Assembly: GCA_003455235.1 (NCBI GenBank) | Contig: DMRT01000095.1 | Span: 1-10,157 of the forward strand | Direction: 5' to 3' | From: Chitinophagaceae bacterium | Lineage (GTDB): Bacteria > Bacteroidota > Bacteroidia > Chitinophagales > Chitinophagaceae | DNA: 10,157 nt | Shown here: piece after piece, positions 1 to 7,900 of the stretch | How the letters are laid out: the number at the start of each line of letters is the position of its first letter | Position numbering within the stretch: the stretch's first letter is position 1 | Program-made: the position numbers and the translations under genes | The notes under the pieces: generated by a model | Told to the model about the DNA's origin: nothing | Database searches by the model: none | What the model saw: the letters and a program-made list of their open reading frames with translations, nothing else

Positions 1-34
1 TGTATCGGCAAGTAATCCAACCGGGTGCCAATAA

Positions 35-41
35 TTACACA
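35..41 (+). promoter_or_regulatory. Operator half-site upstream of the lipoprotein amylase
   Basis: TTACACA here is identical to the right half of the three palindromic operators elsewhere in the window, and the 12-mer TTACACATTAAA (35-46) recurs at 4913-4924. The expected left half (25-31) matches at only 2 of 7 positions, so this is a half-site or a decayed site. It lies about 50 nt before the chosen ATG. A weak -7-like AAATTTTG (44-51) follows directly. The function is inferred only from similarity to the other sites. Confidence 0.35.
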
Positions 42-90
42 TTAAATTTTGCCGGTTCAAAAAAATCTTATCTTCCCCAAAACATTTTTT

Positions 91-1476
91 ATGAGAAACA
101 GATCTCTGTTTTTGCTGGCAGCTGTTCCGGCATTTTTATTTGCCGCAGGATGCAACGAAGAACAAAAGAAACATACCGAAGAACCGGTGATAGCCGCATC
201 GGCAACCGGCCACCCGGACTGGAGTGCTCAAAGCAATATCTACGAAGTGAATCTCCGGCAATATTCAGCTTCCGGATCAATAAAGGAATTTGAAAAACAA
301 TTAACACGGCTGAAAGAAATGGGGGTGGAAATATTGTGGTTTATGCCCATTACACCCATCGGAGTGGAGGGAAGGAAAATGACAGAAAAAGACCTCGGCA
401 GTTATTATGCCGTGAAGGACTATAAGGGATTCAATCCGGAGTTCGGAACCATGGACGACTGGAAAACCTTTGTAAAAAATGCCCAGGGCATGGGCTTTAA
501 AGTAATCACCGACTGGGTGGCCAATCATTCCGCCGTTGACAATCACTGGATCAAATCACATCCCGGCTTTTATGTACGTGATTCGGCTGGAAAAACCATT
601 TCGCCGTACGACTGGACAGATGTGCTTAAACTTGATTATAAAAACCGGGAATTGCGTGACAGTATGATTGATGCCATGAAATTCTGGGTTGTGCAAACGG
701 GCATTGATGGCTTCCGTTGTGACGTGGCCGAAGACGTTCCGGCTGATTTTTGGAAAGAATGCATTGACAGCCTGCGTAAGTTAAAACATGTTTTCATGCT
801 GGCCGAAGGAGAGAAGGCCGATCTGCACGAAGCCGGTTTCGATGAAACCTATGCATGGAATGTGATGCGGACAATGGCGGACCTGTATGCCGGAAAAAAA
901 ACGGTAACGCAATTTGATTCTATACTTAATGCTGACATTGCAAAATTCCCGGCTGGTGCCTACCGCATGTATTTTACCACCAACCACGACGAAAACAGCT
1001 GGAATGGTACCGAGTTTGAAAAATACGGTGATGCATATAAAACCTTTGCTGTATTCTCGCAAACCATGTATCAGAGTGTTCCGCTGATCTACTCGGGCCA
1101 GGAAGCCATGAATAAGAAGCGGCTGAAATTTTTTGTAAAAGACACCATTGCGTGGAATAATGCATACGCAATGGCCGGTTTTTATAAAACCATGCTTGCA
1201 CTTCGCAAGTCGAATCCCGCCCTGGCAGCCGGTGCATCCTACAAGAAGTTATCCGGTTCAGCAAATGCCGCCGTGTTCAGCTATGCACGGGAAGCCAACG
1301 GACATAAGGTGGTGGTAATACTTAACCTGTCTAAGCAGCCGCAAAAATTTACCATCAGCGATGCGGCAATCACCGGCGAGCCGCTGAATGTATTCATGGG
1401 CGTAAAAGAAAAGGTGGATACCCACCACGAATTCAGCATCGAACCCTGGGGTTATATTGTTTACGATTACCGGTAG
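91..1476 (+). CDS. GH13 alpha-amylase-family lipoprotein
   Basis: This is a 461-residue glycoside hydrolase family 13 enzyme predicted to cleave alpha-1,4-glucosidic bonds of starch or maltodextrin. The ATG at 91 is preferred over the in-frame TTG at 49 because it starts a clean lipoprotein signal: MRNR, a hydrophobic stretch, then FAAG with lipid-bearing Cys21. The GH13 regions are all present: I, DWVANH (141-146); II, GFRCD with nucleophile Asp211; III, LAEG with acid/base Glu239; IV, TTNHD with Asp300. A short beta-rich C-terminal domain follows (about 385-461). Acidic residues right after the lipidated Cys (CNEE) resemble Bacteroidota lipoprotein export signals, so surface display is possible but unproven. 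It is much shorter than SusG (roughly 690 residues) and shows no obvious inserted binding module. Exact specificity (amylase, maltogenic or alpha-glucosidase-like) cannot be read from sequence. It is separated by 134 nt from the transporter gene, which has its own promoter and operator. Confidence 0.9.
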   Translation: MRNRSLFLLAAVPAFLFAAGCNEEQKKHTEEPVIAASATGHPDWSAQSNIYEVNLRQYSASGSIKEFEKQLTRLKEMGVEILWFMPITPIGVEGRKMTEKDLGSYYAVKDYKGFNPEFGTMDDWKTFVKNAQGMGFKVITDWVANHSAVDNHWIKSHPGFYVRDSAGKTISPYDWTDVLKLDYKNRELRDSMIDAMKFWVVQTGIDGFRCDVAEDVPADFWKECIDSLRKLKHVFMLAEGEKADLHEAGFDETYAWNVMRTMADLYAGKKTVTQFDSILNADIAKFPAGAYRMYFTTNHDENSWNGTEFEKYGDAYKTFAVFSQTMYQSVPLIYSGQEAMNKKRLKFFVKDTIAWNNAYAMAGFYKTMLALRKSNPALAAGASYKKLSGSANAAVFSYAREANGHKVVVILNLSKQPQKFTISDAAITGEPLNVFMGVKEKVDTHHEFSIEPWGYIVYDYR

Positions 1477-1532
1477 AAATACTACGGTTCCTTTAACGGT
1501 ACCGTGATTTTCCTGCATGACCGGAATATTTT

Positions 1533-1562
1533 TTTGCCGGGTGATATTTTATTGTATTTTTA
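1533..1562 (+). promoter_or_regulatory. Predicted Bacteroidota-type promoter for the transporter-susA unit
   Basis: TTTG at 1533-1536 is followed after 18 nt by TATTTTTA (1555-1562), which matches 5 of the 6 defined positions of the Bacteroidota -7 consensus TAnnTTTG. The predicted transcription start, about 7 nt later, falls inside the palindromic operator at 1566-1582. That geometry suits repression. The call rests on consensus matching alone in an A/T-rich region. Confidence 0.4.
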
Positions 1563-1565
1563 GAA

Positions 1566-1582
1566 AGTGTATTTTTTACACA
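1566..1582 (+). promoter_or_regulatory. Palindromic operator upstream of the MFS transporter
   Basis: GTGTA (1567-1571), a 5-nt spacer and TACAC (1577-1581) form a perfect 5-bp inverted repeat. Against the window consensus TGTGTAA-N3-TTACACA this copy matches 12 of 14 positions, and its right half is perfect. It lies 28 nt before the ATG at 1611 and overlaps the predicted transcription start. By analogy with other Nudix-family regulators next to the genes they control, the protein encoded at 8595-9335 is the proposed ligand. That pairing is inference. Confidence 0.6.
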
Positions 1583-1610
1583 ATTGCTGAAAATCAACAA
1601 AACGATTGCT

Positions 1611-2942
1611 ATGTCTGTAACTTCTTACACCGGTGTAAAACCTCATCTTGGCTTCTGGCAGATATTCAACATGTGCTTCGGCTTCTTCGGTATCCAGTTT
1701 GGCTGGAGTTTACAGATGGGCAATATGAGCGCCATCTACGAATACCTGGGCGCTTCACCCGAGCAAATTCCGGGCTTATGGCTGGCGGCGCCCATGACCG
1801 GGTTGATTGTACAGCCTATCATCGGTTACTTAAGCGACCGTACCTGGCATCCCACGCTGGGTCGCAGGCGGCCTTATTTCCTGGTAGGTGCCATCCTGAG
1901 TTCGCTCGCCTTGTTCATTATGCCGAATGTTTCGGCCATCTGGATGGCGGCGGGCACTTTGTGGATACTCGATTCCTGCATCAATATCAGCATGGAACCA
2001 TTCCGTGCCTTTGTAGCCGATAACCTCGATGAAAAACAGCGGTCAAAAGGATTTGCCATGCAAAGCATGTTCATCGGGCTTGCTTCTTTCATTGCTGGTT
2101 ACCTGCCGGTAAAACTGGTTGAATGGTTTCACATTTCAAGAGACAAGGCTGGTGGCGCCATCCCCCAGAATATCTCCCTGTCCTTTTACATAGGTGGGGC
2201 TGTATTTTTTGCTGCCGTACTGTATACCGTGCTGCGCAGTAAGGAGTACCCGCCTTCTGATGCCGATTGGCGGATGAAGGTGAAGGAATCAAATAAAGGC
2301 TTTGGCGGCGGAGTGCAGGAAATTTTATCCGCCATCGGCAACATGCCTTCACAAATGAAACGACTGGCAGTGGTGAATTTTCTTACCTGGCCCGGCTTAT
2401 TCCTGATGTGGTTTTATTACAGCACGGGGGTGGCCACCGATATTTTTGGTGGTGATGCCACCAGCAACAGTGAAGTGTTTACAAGGGGACTTGAATATGC
2501 AAACACCACGTCGGCCATTCTAAACCTGGTTACATTCCTCTTTGCATTCACCATTCCGTTTTGGGTGGGAAAACTGGGAAAGAAAAATACCCATACCATC
2601 TGCCTGATACTGGGTGGCATCGGGCTTATCTCGGTCAACTACATCCAACAGCACTGGATGCTGTATGTTTCGATGTCGCTGGTAGGAATTGCCTGGTCTT
2701 CCATCCTGTCGATGCCCTATTCGATGCTGGCGGGCTGTCTTCCCCAGGATAAGATTGGCATTTACATGGGCATCTTTAATTTCTTTATCGTACTGCCGGA
2801 AATTATTGCATCGCTCTTCTTCGGTAAGATTATGTCGGGATTTCTTCACAACGACCGCTTACTGGCAGTAATGATCGGCGGATGTCTGCTCGTTACGGCG
2901 GGAATTGTCTGCATGCTCATTGTGAAAGAAAAGGATGTTTAA
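1611..2942 (+). CDS. MFS sugar transporter, GPH/SLC45-like (maltose or maltodextrin)
   Basis: This is a 443-residue inner-membrane transporter. Twelve hydrophobic segments can be picked out, from about residues 12-35 to the last one ending in CMLIV before the short KEKDV tail. The loop after helix 2 carries the signature G72-YLSDR-77 followed by GRRRPY (84-89), typical of sucrose/maltose proton symporters of the GPH/SLC45 type. Helix 10 has the matching GIAW...MPYSMLAG stretch. The ATG at 1611 is chosen over the in-frame TTG at 1584, because the TTG lies one base after the operator and would add a polar extension. It is followed after only 27 nt by the SusA-like gene without a visible terminator, so both are probably co-transcribed. 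The inferred role is cytoplasmic uptake of maltose, glucose or short maltodextrins released in the periplasm. The substrate is inferred from neighbours. Confidence 0.88.
   Translation: MSVTSYTGVKPHLGFWQIFNMCFGFFGIQFGWSLQMGNMSAIYEYLGASPEQIPGLWLAAPMTGLIVQPIIGYLSDRTWHPTLGRRRPYFLVGAILSSLALFIMPNVSAIWMAAGTLWILDSCINISMEPFRAFVADNLDEKQRSKGFAMQSMFIGLASFIAGYLPVKLVEWFHISRDKAGGAIPQNISLSFYIGGAVFFAAVLYTVLRSKEYPPSDADWRMKVKESNKGFGGGVQEILSAIGNMPSQMKRLAVVNFLTWPGLFLMWFYYSTGVATDIFGGDATSNSEVFTRGLEYANTTSAILNLVTFLFAFTIPFWVGKLGKKNTHTICLILGGIGLISVNYIQQHWMLYVSMSLVGIAWSSILSMPYSMLAGCLPQDKIGIYMGIFNFFIVLPEIIASLFFGKIMSGFLHNDRLLAVMIGGCLLVTAGIVCMLIVKEKDV
1625..1638 (+). repeat. 14-bp perfect palindrome inside the transporter start region
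   Basis: TTACACCGGTGTAA is a perfect palindrome at codons 5-10 of the transporter. It contains the same TTACAC/GTGTAA half-sites as the promoter operators but in the opposite (converging) order with no spacer. It is centred about 57 bp downstream of the operator at 1566-1582. It may be an auxiliary site or a coincidence of the coding sequence (Tyr-Thr-Gly-Val). Confidence 0.4.
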
Positions 2943-2969
2943 TATGCAGTAACGTTTAATAGTAATTGT

Positions 2970-4820
2970 ATGAAAAGAATTCTTTGTATTGCTCTATTTT
3001 TTCAACTGCCCGGGCTGTATGCACAACAGGCAGGCTATACCTGCTATCCCGGCCATTGGTGGACAGGGATGAAATGGAATAAAGTGCAGGTGATGATTCA
3101 TGGAGATGCGATTGCCAATGCAGCCGGTGGCTTCAGCATCAACTACCCCGGTGTAAAACTGGAGAAGACAAACAAGGTGGAAAATGCGAATTATGTTTTT
3201 CTCGACCTGAACATTTCTTCTTCGGCCAAACCTGGCACGGTAAAGATTAAAGTAAACAAAGCCAATTCTTCTTTTGATATTCCGTTTGAATTAAAGCCAC
3301 GACGGAAAGGCAATGGTACTGCGTATGCACAGGGTGTTACCTCAAAGGATTTTGTATACCTCATTATGCCCGACCGGTTCAGCAATGGCGATGAAAGCAA
3401 TGACCGGGTGACAGGTATGCGTGACCAAAGCCTGAACCGGGATACGGTATATAACCGGCATGGTGGCGATCTGAAAGGCGTGCAGAATCATCTCGGTTAT
3501 CTGCAGTCAATGGGTGTTACCACCATATGGCTAAATCCTGTACTGGAGAACGATATGCCCGATCGTACCGAGCATGGCTATGCATTCACCAATCATTATG
3601 TAGTTGATCCGCGGCTCGGGGGCGACAAAGCATATCACGAACTGATCGATGTGGTACATGCAAGAGGAATGAAGATGATACAGGATGCAGTTTACAACCA
3701 TGTAGGTCTGTATCATTTTACCGTGCAGGACCCTCCGATGAAAGACTGGCTGCATCAATGGCCCGATTATACCCAGACGAGTTACAAAGACCAGGTGCTT
3801 TTTGATCCCCATGCAAGCAACAGGGAGAAAAAGATCATGGCGGATGGCTGGTTCACGAAGATGATGCCCGACCTCAACCAGCACAACTCCTATGTGGCCA
3901 ATTTTCTAATTCAGCATGCATTGTGGACAGTAGAAGAATTTGGTATTGATGGCTGGCGCATTGATACCTATGCATACAATGACCTCGCATTCATGAACCG
4001 CTGCAATAAAGCCCTGCTGGATGAATACCCAAAGCTTACCATGTTTGGAGAAACCTGGGTGCATGGGGTGATTAACCAGGGTTACTTCGTGGAAAATAAT
4101 TTTAATGTGCCTTTCAAAAGTAACCTGCAGGCGGCTACCGATTTCCAGGCGCTCTGGGCTATTACCGATGCCATGACCAAAGATTTTGGATGGACGGAGG
4201 GAGTTAGCAGGTTGTATACAACCCTGGCACAGGACTTTGTATACAAAGATCCGATGCGGAATGTGGTATTCCTGGATAACCACGACATCTCCCGTTTCTA
4301 TTCGGTAGTAGGAGAGAATATGACCAAGTATAAAACATCCATCAACTGGGTACTCACCTGCCGCGGGATTCCGCAGTTTTATTATGGAGCTGAGATCGGA
4401 ATGACCGGTGTTACCAGTCCTAACGATGGCTTTGTGCGGCAGGACTTTCCAGGCGGTTGGCCCTCCGATCCCGCCAATAAGTTTATGCAGGCTGGCCGTA
4501 CAGCAAAAGAACAGGAGATATGGGAGCAGGTAGCGAAGCTGGCCAACTACCGCAAAGGCTCATCGGCGCTTACGGTGGGTAAAATGATGCAGTTTATTCC
4601 CGAGGACGGAGTATATGCCTATTTCCGGTACGACGACCGGCAGACGGTTATGGTGGTAATGAATACGGCCAAGGAAAAGAAAAATGTGAAAATGAACCGC
4701 TTTACCGAAAGAACAAAAGGCTTTTCTAAAATGAAGAATATCATTTCGGGAACCGTTTCAGATCTCAGCGATTTCTCTCTTGACTCGTATGACAGTGGTG
4801 TGTATGAATTGATGAAATGA
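2970..4820 (+). CDS. susA: SusA-like neopullulanase/cyclomaltodextrinase (GH13)
   Basis: This 616-residue enzyme is predicted to hydrolyse maltodextrins, cyclodextrins or pullulan in the periplasm. Residues 1-18 form a Sec signal peptide (cleavage near LYA/QQ) with no lipobox. Residues 25-110 resemble the cyclomaltodextrinase N-terminal domain (CYPGHWWTGMK...VQVMIHG). The GH13 barrel carries all four regions: I, DAVYNH (239-244); II, GIDGWRID with nucleophile Asp332; III, FGET with acid/base Glu361; IV, LDNHD with Asp439. A short C-terminal beta domain ends the protein (about 545-616). The length and architecture agree with SusA of Bacteroides thetaiotaomicron. The gene follows the MFS transporter by 27 nt with no operator of its own, so it is probably controlled from the 1566-1582 site. 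Neopullulanase and cyclomaltodextrinase activities cannot be separated from sequence alone. Confidence 0.9.
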   Translation: MKRILCIALFFQLPGLYAQQAGYTCYPGHWWTGMKWNKVQVMIHGDAIANAAGGFSINYPGVKLEKTNKVENANYVFLDLNISSSAKPGTVKIKVNKANSSFDIPFELKPRRKGNGTAYAQGVTSKDFVYLIMPDRFSNGDESNDRVTGMRDQSLNRDTVYNRHGGDLKGVQNHLGYLQSMGVTTIWLNPVLENDMPDRTEHGYAFTNHYVVDPRLGGDKAYHELIDVVHARGMKMIQDAVYNHVGLYHFTVQDPPMKDWLHQWPDYTQTSYKDQVLFDPHASNREKKIMADGWFTKMMPDLNQHNSYVANFLIQHALWTVEEFGIDGWRIDTYAYNDLAFMNRCNKALLDEYPKLTMFGETWVHGVINQGYFVENNFNVPFKSNLQAATDFQALWAITDAMTKDFGWTEGVSRLYTTLAQDFVYKDPMRNVVFLDNHDISRFYSVVGENMTKYKTSINWVLTCRGIPQFYYGAEIGMTGVTSPNDGFVRQDFPGGWPSDPANKFMQAGRTAKEQEIWEQVAKLANYRKGSSALTVGKMMQFIPEDGVYAYFRYDDRQTVMVVMNTAKEKKNVKMNRFTERTKGFSKMKNIISGTVSDLSDFSLDSYDSGVYELMK

Positions 4821-4879
4821 CCCATGCAACATGTTGGCTTTATTCAGTAAGGCGTGTTAACAACCGTTTCCGCCACGAT

Positions 4880-4887
4880 TTATTTTG
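4880..4887 (+). promoter_or_regulatory. Predicted -7 element of the T9SS amylase promoter
   Basis: TTATTTTG matches 5 of the 6 defined positions of TAnnTTTG and has the form TTAYTTTG also seen at 9416-9423 before susC. No convincing -33 TTG is present at normal spacing. The palindrome at 4900-4922 begins 12 nt downstream, which would place it just after the transcription start. Confidence 0.3.
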
Positions 4888-4899
4888 TATTTATTAAAA

Positions 4900-4922
4900 T
4901 AATGTGTTTATTTTACACATTA
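4900..4922 (+). promoter_or_regulatory. Palindromic operator upstream of the T9SS amylase
   Basis: TAATGTGT, 7 nt, then ACACATTA form a perfect 8-bp inverted repeat, the longest of the operator set. The core right half TTACACA (4913-4919) is identical to the other copies. The site ends 13 nt before the GTG start codon at 4936, so a bound protein would block transcript elongation or cover the leader. The binding protein is inferred to be the Nudix regulator two genes downstream of the transporter unit. Confidence 0.6.
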
Positions 4923-4935
4923 AAACGATTGCAAC

Positions 4936-7900
4936 GTGAAGAAGATTTTCCTGCTCCTGGCCATATGCTCTATGGTCAATGTTTCGATGGCCCAGCGTTT
5001 GCTTAGCTGGACGCCCGAATTCCCGGTTGATAATTCCACCCTCGTGATGACGGTTGATTGTAACAAAGGCAATCAGGGGCTGCTGAATTTTGAAGGTGGC
5101 AATTCCAGCAATGTCTATGTACATGTAGGAGTGATCACCAACCTGAGTACCGGACCTACTGACTGGCGTTACGTTAAATTCACCTGGGGAACTTCAGATC
5201 CTGCGGCTCATGCAACAGCCCTGGGTGCCAACAAATACCAGTACAGCATCAGCAACATCCGTACTTTCTTTGCGGTACCTGCTGGCGAAACCATTAAGAA
5301 AGTATGCGTCATCTTCCGTAATGCTAGCGGAAGCCTCAAGCAGGTGAACTCTGATAACAGCGACATGTATAACCCCGTTTATGGAAACAGCGAATACGGG
5401 GTACGCATCAACCTTCCTCCTTTCGAACCCAGGTACATTCCCTGGATAGAACCCATCAGTGTAAATGTGGGGGGAAGCATCAGCATCAGCGGCGTAGCAT
5501 CGGCGAATTCTAACCTTACCCTTAAACTGAACGGCAATACCATTCAGACAGCATCCAACGCCAGCACCATTTCAGCCACACCTACTATAGCCACCGCTTG
5601 TGCACAGCAGGTTTTTCTGGAAGGAAACAACGGTTCTGTAACAGTGAAGGACTCATTCAGTTTTTATATTCCTCCTACCACTACGGTGGCGGCGCTGCCG
5701 GCCGGTGTGCAGGAAGGGATCAATTACCTGCCTGGTAATACATCTGCCACCCTGGTGCTGTTTGCACCGGGAAAGAATAACGTGGTGGTGATCGGCGATT
5801 TTTCCAACTGGACGGTTCAATGCGCCAACCAGATGAATAAAACGCCGGATGGAAATTATTTCTGGATAACCATTACCGGCCTTACTGCCGGAACTGAATA
5901 TGCTTACCAGTATCTCATTGATAACAGCATCAAAGTCGCCGACCCGTATACACAGAAAGTACTGGATCCTGATAATGATCCGTACATTGATGCTGTAACA
6001 TATCCCAACCTGAAACCTTATCCAACCGGTTTAACCACCGGTATTGTAAGCATCCTGCAAACCGCAGAACCGCAGTACAACTGGCAGGTGAATAATTTCA
6101 GCAAACCGGACAAAAGAAACCTGATGGTATACGAACTGCTGATCCGTGATTTTACGGCACAGCACAGTTACCAGTCGCTCATTGATTCATTGCAGTACCT
6201 GAAGAACATCGGCATCAATGCCATTGAACTGATGCCCATCAATGAGTTTGATGGCAATGAAAGCTGGGGATACAATCCGTCGTTCTACTTTGCACCCGAT
6301 AAATACTACGGAACAAAAAATAAACTCAAGGAGTTTATTGATAAATGTCACCAGAACGGTATTGCCGTGATACTGGACGTGGTGTACAACCATTGCACCG
6401 GTAATGCACCACAGGCAAAGATGTACTGGAATTCTTCCACCAACCAGCCGGCCGCCAATAACCCATGGCTGAATGTAACTGCACCACACCCGTATAGTGT
6501 GTTCAACGATTTTAATCACACTTCAACGGCTACCCAATACCTGGTTCAGCGTTCATTGAATCACTGGCTGAATGAATACCGGGTGGATGGTTTCCGTTTC
6601 GACCTGGCCAAAGGATTTACCCAAACCCCTTCCAATACCACTACGGTGGAAAACTATGATGCCAGCCGCGTAGCCAACCTGAAACGATACTACGATGGAA
6701 CCATACCCACACACCCGGGCACATACATGATACTGGAATTTCTCGGTACGCTTCCCTGCCAGGAAGAACAGGAATATGCCACGTATGGATTCATGCTTTG
6801 GGGTAACAACAACTTTGTGTATAACCAGTGTACCATGGGATATACAACCAACTCCGATATTTCCCCCATTGTGTACACCGATCCTAAAAAAGCATACAGC
6901 AATCCGGCTGAAGTAGGATACATGGAAAGTCATGATGAAGAGCGCACCATGTATAAAAACCTCACCTTCGGTAATTCATCCGGAAGCTATAATGTAAAAA
7001 CACTTGCCACTGCACTGGCCAGGGAAGAAGCAGCCGCATCGGTATTTTTTACCGTGCCCGGTCCAAAAATGATCTGGCAGTTTGAGGAAAGAGGATACGA
7101 TATTTCACTAGTGTTCGGAGGTTCAAATGTAGCTCCCAAGCCACCGCATTGGGAATACATGAATGTGCCGGAAAGGAGACACCTATATGATGTATATAAA
7201 AGTATCATTGATTTCCGGTTGAATAATCCGGCAATTTTCAATAACACAAGCTTTACTTACGATTTTAATAATAATGGCGGGTTATATAAATTATTCCAGA
7301 TTGCTGATCCCAACAGCAGTGGTTTAAAAGTAACCGTGGTTGCAAACCTGGATGTGGTTGCTCAATCCAGGTCGGTTACATTCCAGTCAACCGGGGGCTG
7401 GACCAATTATATCAGCAACGGAACCGGAACTGGCATCAATGGAGCAACCAGCAGCAACTTTACACTGGCTACCGCGGCGCAAACAGTCACCCTGCAACCA
7501 GGTGAGTACCATATTTACGTGAGTGTGCCCGCCTGCAATACGGCAGCGCCCACAGCAGCCACGCCCATCAGCTATTGTGTAGGTGCTGCAGCTATTCCTT
7601 TAACTGCTACCGGTACCAACCTGCTTTGGTACACTACTGCCACTGGTGGTACTGGCAGTGCAACGGCTCCCACACCTTCCACCGCAGTTGTGGGAAGCAC
7701 CACGTATTACGTGAGCCAGACGATTGGTTGTGAAGGGCCACGTTTTGCCATTGTGGTAAATGTTACGGCCAGTACTGCTGCTCCAACCGTTACAACTCCT
7801 GTTACGTATTGCCGGAATGCAACAGCGGCTCCGCTTACTGCAGCCGGAACAAATCTCTTATGGTATACAGCAGCCACCGGGGGTACCGGAAGTGCAACAG

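Noticed and set aside
49..90. TTG-initiated N-terminal extension of the lipoprotein amylase
   Set aside because: The extension puts a polar segment before the lipoprotein signal peptide. The ATG at 91 gives a normal signal with the lipobox Cys at residue 21.
1484..1506. Stem-loop ACGGT...ACCGT after the lipoprotein amylase as a terminator
   Set aside because: The stem is only 5 bp with a 12-nt loop and no proper T-run follows. The region also holds a short palindrome ACGGTACCGT without a loop. Too weak to call.
1517..2023. 168-codon + strand open frame overlapping the transporter start
   Set aside because: Its translation has no coherent domain, and it overlaps the clear MFS frame in another phase. 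It is a shadow frame.
4827..4836. CAACATGTTG palindrome after the susA-like gene as a terminator
   Set aside because: It is a 10-bp palindrome without loop space or a T-tract. No terminator is supported here.
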